From contig NZ_RWIU01000001.1 of NCBI RefSeq assembly GCF_003944765.1, positions 930,001-994,000 of the forward strand: DNA of 64,000 bases, read 5' to 3'. A program made the translations under genes and the position numbers. The notes under the pieces were generated by a model that saw only the letters and a program-made list of their open reading frames with translations, did no database searches and was not told the origin of the DNA. The stretch comes from Hymenobacter perfusus. Its GTDB lineage: Bacteria; Bacteroidota; Bacteroidia; Cytophagales; Hymenobacteraceae. Shown one piece after another: positions 30,609-39,132 of this stretch (position 1 is its first letter; each line of letters starts with the position of its first letter).

Positions 30609-31229
30609 ATGAACCGCATTTCCCGTTTTTTAGCCCGGCCGCTGGCCCTTTCAGCTTTTGGCCTGAGTCTGCTGCTGGGCGTCAGCAGCTGCACCACGAC
30701 TGCGCGCGTAGGCGTCACTTCCGATTTTGACCATTCCGTAAACTTCCGCGCTTACAGAACCTGGGCCTGGTATCCGCAGCAGCCCACTGACACAGAAGGC
30801 GGCCCGGCCAAAGGCTACGAATCGTTTCTGGATAAGCGCATCCGCATGGCAGTAGAGCAGCAGCTGGCTCAGAAGGGCTTGGCGATGGTGGAGAAAAATC
30901 CGGATGTATACGTAGCCTATAGTGCCCGCGTGGAGGAGAAACAGCGGGCTACCGGTGGGGCATACGGGCCATACGGCTTCCCTTACTACGGGTATGGCTA
31001 CGGGTACGGCAGCCTGTACAACCGCGGCGGCTACGTCACCGATTATAAAGCCGGCACCGTTATTCTGGACTTCGTGGATGCCAAGCGCAAAGAGTTGGCC
31101 TGGCGCGGCCAGGGTCAGGCTCAGGTAGATCAGCAGACCATTTCAGAAGCTGAAGTGCAGCGCATTGTCACCAGTATTCTGGGGAACTATCCGCCTCAGG
31201 ATGGGCAGCCTTCCCAGGCCAGCCGGTAA
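30609..31229 (+). CDS. DUF4136 lipoprotein
   Basis: This 206-aa protein has a lipoprotein signal with lipobox VSSC (~residue 28). The DUF4136 domain follows: DFDHSVNFRAYRTWAWYP, then LDKRIRMAVEQQLAQKGLAMVEKNPDVYVAYSA. A Gly/Tyr-rich insert (YGPYGFPYYGYGYGYGS) is typical of the family, and the end has VILDFVDAKRKELAWRGQGQ. It should be attached to the outer membrane. The function is unknown. A strong terminator follows. Confidence 0.88.
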   Translation: MNRISRFLARPLALSAFGLSLLLGVSSCTTTARVGVTSDFDHSVNFRAYRTWAWYPQQPTDTEGGPAKGYESFLDKRIRMAVEQQLAQKGLAMVEKNPDVYVAYSARVEEKQRATGGAYGPYGFPYYGYGYGYGSLYNRGGYVTDYKAGTVILDFVDAKRKELAWRGQGQAQVDQQTISEAEVQRIVTSILGNYPPQDGQPSQASR

Positions 31230-31254
31230 ACCGATACTGTTAGCATGAAGAATG

Positions 31255-31289
31255 AAAAGGGCAGTTGCGGTAGCGCAACTGCCCTTTTT
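31255..31289. terminator. Bidirectional terminator
   Basis: AAAAGGGCAGTTGCG and its near-exact complement with T-run lie between convergent genes; the right arm overlaps the last bases of the DUF805 gene. Confidence 0.9.
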
Positions 31290-31692
31290 ACGTCTCAGTA
31301 TCTTGCATTGCTACCCCAACAGCGCCAGGTAGGGATGCCCCGGGCCGGCCTTTGGGGTCGGGTCCGAAACGGTTAGCACCGGAAGTACCATCAACCAGCG
31401 GAATCCCAATGCCGAAGGCATTTCCCACCCACGGCACTATCAGCAGCCACCACCACCAGCCCGATAAACCGGTATCATGCAGCCGCTTTACCGTCTGCAC
31501 AATTACCAGAACACTGGCCAGCAGCACCAGCAGGTAGCTTAGCAGTTCTGCCAGGTCCGGGTCGGCGGCATGTTGTAGTACCAGGTAGCATAGTGTAGCG
31601 TACAAACCAACCGCCACGGCATAAATGCCGCTTACTCTACCCCAAAAGGCCCGTCGGCGCAACCGCCCCCGGAACAGAAAAAACTCTTTCAC
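31288..31692 (-). CDS. DUF805 family inner-membrane protein
   Basis: The protein has the DUF805 pattern: a short N-terminal amphipathic motif FFLFRGRLRRRAFWG, then hydrophobic helices (AVAVGLYATLCYLVLQ, LLSYLLVLLASVLVIVQTV) and RLHDTGLSGWWWWLLIVPWVG. The open frame extends to 31839, but family alignment points to the GTG at 31692 (about 134 aa). The extra upstream residues overlap the lipA terminator and lack similarity. The start is therefore uncertain. The function is unknown. Confidence 0.72.
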   Translation of the reverse strand: MKEFFLFRGRLRRRAFWGRVSGIYAVAVGLYATLCYLVLQHAADPDLAELLSYLLVLLASVLVIVQTVKRLHDTGLSGWWWWLLIVPWVGNAFGIGIPLVDGTSGANRFGPDPKGRPGASLPGAVGVAMQDTET

Positions 31693-31820
31693 TTTTCGAC
31701 TTACCAATAGCTGGATAGAATACACTTTACTTCTGCAGCCGCTGAAAACCAGCCGATACCTGCTGCCGCTGCCAAAGCTACCCGTTTTCCTACGTCTGAT
31801 GCAAGCATGATACCCACACA

Positions 31821-31852
31821 AAAAAACCCGCCTCTGCACGACAGAAGCGGGG
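31821..31852 (-). terminator. lipA terminator
   Basis: On the minus strand the hairpin CCCGC...GCGGG is followed by a run of seven T, 27 bp after the lipA stop. Confidence 0.85.
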
Positions 31853-31878
31853 TAAGAACTTGCAGAGGAAGTGAAGGC

Positions 31879-32784
31879 TTAAATTGGCACGTTAACGTGG
31901 CGCTCGGCGTGGTAGCTGGACCGCACCAGCGGGCCGCTTTCCACATACTTCAGGCCCCGGCGTAAGCCTTCTTCCTTGTAATGCGCGAAAAGGTCGGGAT
32001 GAATAAACTCGGCTACTTCAATGTGGCGCTTGGTCGGCTGCAGGTACTGGCCCAGCGTTAGGATGTCGAGGCCATTAGCTACGAGGTCGTCCATGGCCTG
32101 GTACATTTCGTCCTGCTTTTCGCCCAGGCCCAGCATAATGCCCGATTTGGTGCGCTTGCCGGCTTCCTTAGTGCGCCGGATCTGCTCCAGGCTCCGGTCG
32201 TATTTGGCCTGGGGGCGTACGAGGCGGTAGAGGCTGCCCACGGTTTCCATGTTGTGCGACACTACTTCCTGGCCACCGGCAATCATGGTTTCCAGCGCGG
32301 CCCAGTTGGCCTTCACGTCCGGAATCAGGGTTTCGATGGTGGTGGCAGGGCTGAGCTGCTTGGTTTGCACTACGGTTTCGTACCATACGCTAGCACCCCG
32401 ATCCTTCAGCTCGTCGCGGTTCACGCTGGTTAGCACGGCGTGTTTCACGCCCATTAGCTGAATAGCTTCGGCCACACGGCGCGGCTCGTCCAGGTCGTAC
32501 TCGTTGGGGCGGCCGGTAGCCACGGCGCAGAAGGAGCAGGAACGCGTACACACGTTGCCCAGAATCATGAACGTGGCCGTACCCGCGCCCCAGCACTCGC
32601 CCATGTTGGGGCAGTTGCCGCTTTCGCAGATGGTATGCAGCTTATGTTCATCCACCAAACGGCGGACATTGGCGTAGGCGGGTCCCACGGGTAGCTTCAC
32701 GCGCAACCAATCGGGTTTGCGCGACTTGGCGGGGGCAGCCGCCTCGGGCTGAATGATGGGCAGAGTCAGCAACAGTTCATCCAT
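31879..32784 (-). CDS. lipA: Lipoyl synthase (radical SAM)
   Basis: This is a 301-aa enzyme that inserts two sulfur atoms into protein-bound octanoyl groups to make lipoate. Both iron-sulfur sites are complete: the auxiliary cluster motif [12 protein letters not shown] (C-x4-C-x5-C) and the radical-SAM motif CTRSCSFC (C-x3-C-x2-C). The C-terminal RSSYHAE supplies the conserved Ser ligand. The ATG at 32784 matches family length. Its substrates in this window are the lipoyl domains of SucB; it also serves GcvH for the GcvP reaction. A -7 element lies only 4 bp before the ATG, implying a nearly leaderless mRNA. Confidence 0.96.
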   Translation of the reverse strand: MDELLLTLPIIQPEAAAPAKSRKPDWLRVKLPVGPAYANVRRLVDEHKLHTICESGNCPNMGECWGAGTATFMILGNVCTRSCSFCAVATGRPNEYDLDEPRRVAEAIQLMGVKHAVLTSVNRDELKDRGASVWYETVVQTKQLSPATTIETLIPDVKANWAALETMIAGGQEVVSHNMETVGSLYRLVRPQAKYDRSLEQIRRTKEAGKRTKSGIMLGLGEKQDEMYQAMDDLVANGLDILTLGQYLQPTKRHIEVAEFIHPDLFAHYKEEGLRRGLKYVESGPLVRSSYHAERHVNVPI

Positions 32785-32788
32785 GTTG

Positions 32789-32796
32789 CAAAGGTA
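32789..32796 (-). promoter_or_regulatory. -7 element directly before lipA
   Basis: TACCTTTG on the minus strand is an exact -7 element with only four bases between it and the lipA ATG, so the transcript would start at or next to the start codon. Confidence 0.6.
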
Positions 32797-32866
32797 AGAG
32801 GAATGAGTAGCGGAAAATTCCACTGGTAAGACAATTCCACCGGGCCGGGGGTTTCGGCGCGGCGGT

Positions 32867-32905
32867 AAAAGCATCGGCCCCGGCCCTGATAAGGCCGGGG
32901 CCGAT
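32867..32905 (-). terminator. GC-rich terminator
   Basis: The stem ATCGGCCCCGGCC / GGCCGGGGCCGAT has a 7-nt loop and is followed on the minus strand by CTTTT, 15 bp after the stop of the gene at 32920. Confidence 0.8.
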
Positions 32906-32919
32906 ACTCCTGGCAGTCC

Positions 32920-33810
32920 TTAGTTTCGACTGCCGAGGTAAACTGTTAGATACACAGAGGGCAAAAACCGGTCGTTGAGCGACTCATCCGACACACCTGC
33001 TACCCGAATGATGGGCGGGGCTTTGGAGTAAGCCTCTACCAAGGCACCCACTTCTACTCCCGCCACGGCGTCGCGGTAGCGGCCATATTCGAAGCTTAAC
33101 GCGCCCCGGATGTGCGCCCCTATCAGCGCCTTGGTTTCACCCACACCCGAAAACAGCGGGGCGCGGTCCACAATGGCGCCTTCGTTACGATGAATCATGG
33201 GGTCGTACTGCTCATTGCGGATGTCGGTGGCCGGCGCAGTGGGGTTACTGGTCCGGTCGGAGTAATCGTAGCTGATGTAATAGGGCATCACTAGGCCAAT
33301 GGAAGGCCCGCCGCTCAGCAGTCCGTTGACCTGCACACCCGAGTCGGGCGCTTTACGAAAAATAACCCGCTGAATACCCACCGAAGGGCGAATAGCAAAC
33401 ATGTAGTTGCTCTTGCCATACACAATGGTGCCACCGTACTGGGTGCCTACTTTCTGCTCCTTGGGGTGCTTTATCTCCACCGCTTCGATGCTCCAGAACC
33501 GCAGCCAGTCCTGATTGAGCAGACGCGTGGACCGCACGGAGGCCCCGCCAATCAGGCCACCCCGGGTGTTGAAGTTGATGCCGTAGGTAAACTCCTTGCG
33601 GTAGGATGGCTCATCGTTGCTGGAAGCCGAAGTTTGGGTTTGCTGAGCCTGAACCGTAGTCCCGGCTCCCAACATAGCCAGCAGCAGGCTGCTGCCGAAA
33701 ACAAGCGAAATACGCACGGGTTGCAGGGAAATAGAAAAGCGGTGGGAAGAATGCCGGCTCAGCAGCTTCCGGCCGCCAACCCTATCGAAAGTACGTAAAT
33801 TTGCGTGCAT
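32920..33810 (-). CDS. Putative outer-membrane beta-barrel protein
   Basis: The frame is 296 aa. A signal peptide sits around residues 32-56 (ISLVFGSSLLLAMLGAGTTVQAQ). The mature part alternates hydrophobic and polar residues, as in a small beta barrel (FTYGINFNTRGGLIGGASV, YMFAIRPSVGIQRVIF, PSVYLTVYLGSRN at the C-terminus). The true start may be the GTG at 33717 just before the signal peptide: the plus-strand osmC -7 element overlaps the longer start, and a minus-strand TACTTTCG at 33786-33793 would suit the shorter one. The function is unknown. Confidence 0.6.
   Translation of the reverse strand: MHANLRTFDRVGGRKLLSRHSSHRFSISLQPVRISLVFGSSLLLAMLGAGTTVQAQQTQTSASSNDEPSYRKEFTYGINFNTRGGLIGGASVRSTRLLNQDWLRFWSIEAVEIKHPKEQKVGTQYGGTIVYGKSNYMFAIRPSVGIQRVIFRKAPDSGVQVNGLLSGGPSIGLVMPYYISYDYSDRTSNPTAPATDIRNEQYDPMIHRNEGAIVDRAPLFSGVGETKALIGAHIRGALSFEYGRYRDAVAGVEVGALVEAYSKAPPIIRVAGVSDESLNDRFLPSVYLTVYLGSRN
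33796..33803 (+). promoter_or_regulatory. -7 element of osmC-like gene
   Basis: TAAATTTG is an exact TAnnTTTG match 32 bp before the ATG at 33836, in the divergent region shared with the beta-barrel gene. Confidence 0.55.
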
Positions 33811-33835
33811 ACTTAGGTTCTAATTTCACCATACC

Positions 33836-34240
33836 ATGAGCACAGCCACTGCCCGCTACGCCGGCCACCTGCGCACCGAAGCTACCCACGTAGCCTCGGG
33901 CAATACTATTCTCACCGATGCGCCCGTGGATAACCACGGCCGGGGTGAGGCCTTCTCCCCCACCGACCTCGTGAGTGCCGCACTGGGCTCCTGCATGATG
34001 ACCATTATGGGCATCGTGGCCGAACGGCACGGCGTGGACCTGACGGGCGTGAGCTGGGACGTGACCAAGCACATGCTGGCCGAACCCCGCCGCATCGGGC
34101 AGCTTGACGTGACGTTCCGGTTGCCGGCCTCGCTCCCGGAAAAGGAGCGCACCATCCTCGAAAACGCCGCCCGCACCTGTCCGGTAGCTCTGAGTCTGAA
34201 CCCGGAAATCCGCCAGGAAGTTCGGTTCCTTTATGAGTAG
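33836..34240 (+). CDS. OsmC/Ohr family peroxiredoxin-like protein
   Basis: This is a 134-aa cytoplasmic protein of the OsmC family, which reduces organic hydroperoxides with two cysteines. Both are present: LGSCMMTIMG (about residue 52) and ARTCPVALSL (about 118). The length and the DLVSAALGSC context match the YhfA/OsmC-like subgroup. It lies next to ytxJ, another thiol-redox gene, separated by a long inverted repeat. Confidence 0.9.
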   Translation: MSTATARYAGHLRTEATHVASGNTILTDAPVDNHGRGEAFSPTDLVSAALGSCMMTIMGIVAERHGVDLTGVSWDVTKHMLAEPRRIGQLDVTFRLPASLPEKERTILENAARTCPVALSLNPEIRQEVRFLYE

Positions 34241-34241
34241 T

Positions 34242-34347
34242 GATTTAGCAAGTTAGTGACTTAACGAGTTTGACGTTCTGCATGTGCCAGCTGTATAAAC
34301 TGAGCCGCCAGAACATCAAACTCGCTAAGTCACTAACTTGCTAAATC
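34242..34347. repeat. Long inverted repeat, 39-bp arms
   Basis: Arms 34242-34280 and 34309-34347 match at 37 of 39 positions when complemented; they are built of TTAG/AGTTAGTGA-like units (GATTTAGCAAGTTAGTGACT). A 28-bp loop separates them. It lies between convergent osmC and ytxJ and may act as a two-way terminator as well as a dispersed repeat. Confidence 0.85.
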
Positions 34348-34356
34348 CCCATCTCA

Positions 34357-34698
34357 CTATTTCACCAGTTCCTTCACCTCGCTGAGCTTGATGGCCATGT
34401 GCGAGGAGTCGAGGGTGCATTCGCCGTTCTGGATGAGCAGCAGCTGGGGCGACTCGTGCTGAACGCTGAACTTCTGGGCTATTTCCTGGGAAATGGGGCG
34501 GAAGCGCAGCAGATCGAGGTAATAGATTTTAGCGTTGCCGAGGCCGGCATCGGCCCACTGCCGCTCTACCTTGCCCTTGGCTGCCGCGCTAATGGAGCAG
34601 GTGGTGCTGTGCTTGAAGATGATAACCGGCTGCTCAAACGATTCGCGGACGATGTCGGTGAGCTGCTCGGATTGGGTGAGGGGTTGCCAGGGGGTCAT
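34357..34698 (-). CDS. ytxJ: Bacillithiol-system redox protein YtxJ
   Basis: This is a 113-aa thioredoxin-fold protein (YtxJ/DUF2847). The signature is intact: IIFKHSTTCSISAAAKGKVE with the redox Cys, then KIYYLDLLRFRPIS and VQHESPQLLLIQNG with the cis-Pro region. The family is linked with bacillithiol as a bacilliredoxin-like protein that removes bacillithiol from oxidised protein thiols. The OsmC gene next door fits an oxidative-stress setting. Confidence 0.9.
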   Translation of the reverse strand: MTPWQPLTQSEQLTDIVRESFEQPVIIFKHSTTCSISAAAKGKVERQWADAGLGNAKIYYLDLLRFRPISQEIAQKFSVQHESPQLLLIQNGECTLDSSHMAIKLSEVKELVK

Positions 34699-34737
34699 AG
34701 GAAAAGGAAAGTCACTGAATGATGTATTGCGCCGGGG

Positions 34738-35073
34738 TTATTGCACCCGGGTCACGTCGCGCTTCTTCCGCAGACGCAAACTGATGCGGGATGGTTCGCT
34801 TACGCGGGGCGTGCCGTCCCGGTCGAACTGGTAGCTAGCCTGCCCGGGCGGCGGGGCCAGCACCTCCTGCTTGCCCGCGCCCTGGTGTTTGAGTTCCTCC
34901 TTGGTCACGGTCAGGTGCGAGTCTTTGTACTTGGCGTTAAACTTGTCGGCGTCGCGCAGGGCCTTGCGGTTGGCGGCGCGTTGCTGGGCCGGACTGGTAG
35001 ATTCCAACTGGGCCCAGGCCGGCGTGCTGGCGAGACCCAGCAGCAGCAACGTGTTGAACAGGAAGTAGCGCAT
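34738..35073 (-). CDS. Hypothetical secreted basic protein
   Basis: This 111-aa protein has a signal peptide (LFNTLLLLGLASTPAWAQ). The mature part is charged and Gln-rich (QQRAANRKALRDADKFNAKYKDSHLTVTKEELK) and ends with a basic segment (SLRLRKKRDVTRVQ). No family is recognised. It lies 39 bp upstream of ytxJ on the same strand, so the two could be co-transcribed. Confidence 0.55.
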   Translation of the reverse strand: MRYFLFNTLLLLGLASTPAWAQLESTSPAQQRAANRKALRDADKFNAKYKDSHLTVTKEELKHQGAGKQEVLAPPPGQASYQFDRDGTPRVSEPSRISLRLRKKRDVTRVQ

Positions 35074-35160
35074 ACAGTAGCGTAGAACGGTGGGAGAAGT
35101 GGCGACACGGGCGCAGCCGGTACCGGCTGCGGTAATGAGAGCGGGAAACGGCCGATTTGT

Positions 35161-35475
35161 TTAAAACGGCAGCGTAATCCCCAGGAATTTGCGCTGGCCC
35201 ACTTTACGCTTCAGGCGGCGGCGCTCCATTTTGGGCTTCTTGAGCAGGCCCTGTTTATCGTAGCTGTTCTTCTGGGTTTTCACGGCCTCCTTCTCTACGT
35301 CCAGCGCCCGGCCGTCGGCCGATTCGTTGTCGGGATTCTTGGCCTTTTTCGACTTGGGCTGGGGCGGGCCTTGGGGGTTCGGAATCCGGTAGCTGTGGCA
35401 GGCCGGCGCGGCCAGCAGCAACGAAGCAGCCAGCAGACCTACACTCAGACGACGAAAAGGACCGGATGATTTCAT
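35161..35475 (-). CDS. Hypothetical small lipoprotein
   Basis: This 104-aa protein has a lipoprotein-type signal ending LLAAPAC (Cys26). The mature part is short, Pro/Lys-rich and strongly basic (SKKAKNPDN, KKPKMERRRLKRKVGQRK), ending FLGITLPF. It resembles the neighbouring secreted basic protein in composition but not in sequence. The function is unknown. Confidence 0.52.
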   Translation of the reverse strand: MKSSGPFRRLSVGLLAASLLLAAPACHSYRIPNPQGPPQPKSKKAKNPDNESADGRALDVEKEAVKTQKNSYDKQGLLKKPKMERRRLKRKVGQRKFLGITLPF

Positions 35476-35540
35476 GTTAGGTAAGAGTTCTGCCGGGCAG
35501 CGGATTAGCGCGGCAAATTACGGAATGCTCCGGTCTGGCA

Positions 35541-35662
35541 GCCGCAGGCTGTCGGGCCGGTTGTCGTTCGGGCCATTCGGGCGGGGCCGGTTCAACGTGA
35601 GCGGACGGCAACTCCAATGACATTCAACAACCCGAACGGCAACCGGCCCGACGGCCTGCGGC
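35541..35662. repeat. Long inverted repeat, 32-bp arms
   Basis: Arms 35541-35572 and 35631-35662 match at 30 of 32 positions when complemented (core TCGGGCCGGTTG). Both mismatches would be G-U pairs in RNA, so the RNA hairpin stays fully paired. It lies just after the stop of the E1 fusion gene on the minus strand and may terminate it. Confidence 0.82.
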
Positions 35663-35679
35663 CGCCGGACCGGCACGGG

Positions 35680-37668
35680 CTAGTAGCTGCGCAGCTTGGC
35701 CACGGCTTCGCGGAGGCGCTGCTGGGGCAGGAACTGCTTTTCCAGCGGGGGCGCGAAGGGCACGGCTGTATCCAGAGAAGCTACGCGCAGGATGGGTGCG
35801 TCGAGGCTGCGGAAGCAGTGCTCGGCAATCCAAGCCCCGATTTCGCCGGCCAGGCCGCCGGTCAGGGTGTCCTCGTGCAGCAGAATCACGCGGCCGTTTT
35901 TTTCCACCGTCCGGCGCACGGCTTCTTCATCCCAGGGCAGCAGGGTGCGCAGGTCCAGAATATCCGCCGACAGCCCGATTTCCTCGGCCAGCGCCAGCGC
36001 CCAATGCACGCCCGCCCCGTAGGTAATGATGCTCATTTCCTCGCCCTCGCGCACCAGCGCGGCCTTGCCGATGGGCGTGGTGTAGTAGGCATCGGGCACG
36101 GGGGCCGAGATGCTGCGGTAGAGCAGCTTGTGTTCGAAGTACATGACGGGGTTGGGGTCCTCGAAGGCGGCGCAGAGCAGGCCCTTGGCATCCACGGGGT
36201 TGCTGGGGTACACCACTTTCAGGCCGGGCGTGTGGGTGAACCAGGCCTCGTTGCTTTGCGAGTGGAACGGCCCGGCGGCGGTGCCGGCCCCGGTGGGCAT
36301 GCGCACTACCACGTCGGCGTTCTGGCCCCAGCGGTAGTGACTTTTGGCCAGGTTGTTTACAATCTGGTTGAAGCCGCAGGTCACGAAATCGGCAAACTGC
36401 ATTTCCACCATGGCCTTCCGGCCCTTGATGCTCAGGCCCAGCGCCGCGCCCACAATGGCCGACTCGCACAGGGGCGTGTTGCGCACCCGGCCCTTGCCAA
36501 ACTGGGCCACGAAGCCGTCGGTAATCTTGAATACGCCGCCGTACTCGGCAATATCCTGGCCCATAAGCACCAGCTCGGGGTAGCGCTCCATGCTCTGGCG
36601 CATCCCGTCACTGATGGCATCCACGTAGCGCTTATCGGTTGTCGGTTGCGGGTTGTCAGTTGGCAGATTCAGGGCCGAATCCGGCTCGAAGGCGCGGTAC
36701 ATGTCGCCCACTTCCTGCTCCAATGAAGCCGTGGGCATGGGTTCGGCGTCAGCCAGGCGCAGGCCTTCCTCGATTTCGCGCTTGATGGTTTCGCGGAAGC
36801 GCATGCGGGCTTCCTCGTCGAGGATGCCCTCGGCCAGCAGCCACTTTTCGTAGTTCTCCACCGGGTCTTTCTGGGCCCACTGCTCGAACAGCTCCTGGGG
36901 CACGTACTTGGTGCCGCTGGCCTCCTCGTGGCCGCGCATCCGGAAGGTGAGGGCCTCCAGCAGCACGGGGCGCGGGTTCTGGCGCAAATCCTCGGTCAGG
37001 CGGCGCACCGTGTCGTACACTTCCAGCACGTTGTTGCCGTCTACCTGCACGGCTTCCATGCCGTAGGCCGGGCCTTTGTCCACGAAATAGCGGAAGCGGA
37101 ACTGCTCGTTGCTGGGGGTGCTGAGGCCGTAGCCGTTGTTTTCGATGATGAAGATGACCGGCAGCTGCCACACGGCCGCCACGTTCAGGGCCTCGTGGAA
37201 GTCGCCTTCCGAAGCCCCGCCGTCGCCGCTGTACGTCACGGTTACTTTGGGGCGGTTTTCCAGCGTATCGGCCAGGGCAATGCCGCCGGCCACGGCCAGC
37301 TGCGGCCCCAGGTGCGAAATCATGCCCACGATGTGGTGCTCGTTGGTACCGAAGTGGAACGACCGGTCGCGGCCCTTGCTGAAGCCGCTGATTTTGCCCT
37401 GCCACTGCGCAAACAGCTGGTGCAGCGGAATATCGCGCCCCGTAAACACGCCCAGGTTGCGGTGCAACGGCAGAATGTACTCATCCGCATCCAGGGCCAG
37501 GGTGCTGCCCACCGAAATGGCCTCCTGCCCGATGCCCGAAAACCACTTACTGACTTTGCCCTGACGGAGCAGAATGAGCATTTTCTCCTCAATCATGCGC
37601 GGCTTGAGCAGGTGCTGGTAGAGGTGGAGCAGGGTTTCGTTCGAGTAGTCTTTCCGGTCGAAGTGCAT
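35680..37668 (-). CDS. 2-oxoacid dehydrogenase E1 alpha/beta fusion
   Basis: This is a 662-aa thiamine-diphosphate enzyme in which E1 alpha (about 1-320) and E1 beta (about 345-662) are fused. The alpha part has the ThDP motif GDGGASEGDFHEALN...ENN and FHFGTNEHHIVGMISH. The beta part has GQDIAEYGGVFKITDGF and HEDTLTGGLAGEIGAWI. Its likely substrate is a branched-chain 2-oxoacid or pyruvate; the sequence alone does not decide. Its E2/E3 partners are not adjacent. The linker (LPTDNPQPTTDKRYVDAI) is encoded by a repetitive ACTGACAACC-like stretch typical of intergenic DNA. The ATG at 37668 was chosen over one 11 codons upstream. Confidence 0.9.
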   Translation of the reverse strand: MHFDRKDYSNETLLHLYQHLLKPRMIEEKMLILLRQGKVSKWFSGIGQEAISVGSTLALDADEYILPLHRNLGVFTGRDIPLHQLFAQWQGKISGFSKGRDRSFHFGTNEHHIVGMISHLGPQLAVAGGIALADTLENRPKVTVTYSGDGGASEGDFHEALNVAAVWQLPVIFIIENNGYGLSTPSNEQFRFRYFVDKGPAYGMEAVQVDGNNVLEVYDTVRRLTEDLRQNPRPVLLEALTFRMRGHEEASGTKYVPQELFEQWAQKDPVENYEKWLLAEGILDEEARMRFRETIKREIEEGLRLADAEPMPTASLEQEVGDMYRAFEPDSALNLPTDNPQPTTDKRYVDAISDGMRQSMERYPELVLMGQDIAEYGGVFKITDGFVAQFGKGRVRNTPLCESAIVGAALGLSIKGRKAMVEMQFADFVTCGFNQIVNNLAKSHYRWGQNADVVVRMPTGAGTAAGPFHSQSNEAWFTHTPGLKVVYPSNPVDAKGLLCAAFEDPNPVMYFEHKLLYRSISAPVPDAYYTTPIGKAALVREGEEMSIITYGAGVHWALALAEEIGLSADILDLRTLLPWDEEAVRRTVEKNGRVILLHEDTLTGGLAGEIGAWIAEHCFRSLDAPILRVASLDTAVPFAPPLEKQFLPQQRLREAVAKLRSY

Positions 37669-37792
37669 CGGGAATCGGCTGAGTTGGATGGGTGGGGCCA
37701 AAAGTACACGTTTGGTTGGGATGGAAACAGCACCCGCTCAGCATCCTGCTTTCCCGAAAATAAAGTTCTGCTGTAAAATATCGCCACCCTGT

Positions 37793-37800
37793 ACCTTTGA
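37793..37800 (+). promoter_or_regulatory. -7 element upstream of methylase relic
   Basis: TACCTTTG is an exact match about 45 bp before the first recognisable codon of the decayed gene, suggesting the original promoter survives. Confidence 0.5.
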
Positions 37801-37843
37801 AAGCAGCCTGTTTTTCCCGCTTTCCCGATTTCTTACCACCTCA

Positions 37844-38419
37844 CTATCCGTTGCCAACGACTATTTCCAGCACGTCTCCGCCACCAATATCGAGGAAGCC
37901 AAGAAACTCCAGTTTGTCGATTACCTCAACCAGGTCTTCGGCCAGGACGAGGAAGCCCGCACGATTATCAACGATTTTACCGACAGGACCGAGCATAAAG
38001 TATTGAATGCAAATAAATTGTAGCGAGTAAAAACAAGGCAGGTTTCACTGAAACGCAGTACCAAAAGGTCATCATCGAGTTTGAATCGGATATAAAGGCT
38101 CCAGCCAAGCTGCGCCACGCCGAGTACCAGTTGCAGGAGTATTTCGCCGGCAACTGGTACTCCCACCAGACTGAGGATTTCCGCGTGCTGGCCACCGACG
38201 GCACCCGCTGGAAGGTGTACGGGCCCTACCCGAGAGCTACCTCAACAAAACCAGCATCACGCCGGAGGAGGTAAAGCTCAAGGAAACCGAATCCTTCACG
38301 CTCACCCCCGACACGGCCAGCCAGCTGTTTGGCTTCATCGACCGGCACCTGTACCGGCTGGAAAAGCAGGTGCCCACCCTCAACAATATCCTGCTTGATT
38401 TCGGCGACACGTCCGCCCG
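37844..38419 (+). pseudogene. Decayed N-terminal part of a restriction/DNA-methylase-like protein
   Basis: Joining three reading frames restores one protein. Frame one gives NDYFQHVSATNIEEAKKLQF and FVDYLNQVFGQDEEAR up to a stop at 38021. After a shift come TETQYQKVIIEFESDIKAP, AEYQLQEYFAGNWYSH and VLATDGTRWKVYG. After a second shift near 38230 come ESYLNKTSITPEEVKLKETE and RLEKQVPTLNNILLDFGDTS. The text resembles the N-terminal region of large class I SAM-dependent DNA methylase/restriction proteins of Bacteroidota (family recalled, not searched). The methylase motifs themselves are missing; the gene is cut off at the IS3 relic. Confidence 0.6.
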
Positions 38420-38430
38420 AGTTGTTCTAG

Positions 38431-39110
38431 GCAAGGCGGTCAGAAGAAGGACGTATATTTCTTCTGTCGATGGCAGCAAAATCCAGCGGGACGTCGCCCG
38501 ACAAACGGTGTAAATAGGGCGAAGCGTTTAAAGAGGAAGCGCTGCGCCTGGCCAGTGAGAGCCGCAGTACGCAGGCGCCCGCCCGGCATCTGGGCATCAG
38601 CCGGAAGCTGCTCTATCACTGGCAGCAGGCTCAGGTAGTGGCCGAAGTCGGCCACGTAGAAGTGGCCCGCGCCCCAGAGGTCCGGGCCCTGCGCGTGGCC
38701 ACTAAACGGCTGGCCCAGGAGCTGGGTATTTTAAAAAAAGCCGTGGTCATCTTCGGCCAGTTCGGGGCCTGGTGAGCCCCCGTTACATCGCCCAGCGAGT
38801 TGGGAAGGCCCCGATACGCCAGCGCCGCCACGGGCCGAAGTGCGGGCCACTTGCGGGCCGAAGTGCAGGCCCAGCCATGCGGTGGGCCGCTGGCGCATCC
38901 GCCGCGTGCTCAAAGCGCACGGCCTGCGGGCCCAACAGCCCCGAACCCGCTGTGGGTAGGTGGCATTCCGTACCCACGCCCGGCAGGGCAACGCCTATTA
39001 CAATGCTGAACGCCGGCATTCCGCCCTCGGTTACTGCTCACCCAACCACTTCGAAACCCAGCTTCAGACAACGTCCTAACTCTGTTCGCCTTAGTTAGAC
39101 CATCTCACTT
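38431..39110 (+). mobile_element. Decayed IS3-family insertion sequence
   Basis: From the ATG at 38470 an OrfA-like frame reads through one TAG (codon 16): EAFKEEALRLASESR, APARHLGISRKLLYHWQQAQ, then ELGILKKAVVIFGQFG and a stop, as in IS3 OrfA (helix-turn-helix plus leucine zipper). OrfB survives only as two pieces, one near GRWRIRRVLKAHGLRAQQ (~38885-38940) and the C-terminal NAYYNAERRHSALGYCSPNHF (~38990-39060). The DDE core between them is deleted. The element is inactive. The exact ends are uncertain. Confidence 0.72.
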
Positions 39111-39132
39111 TTATTACCGTATCCGTTCCTGA

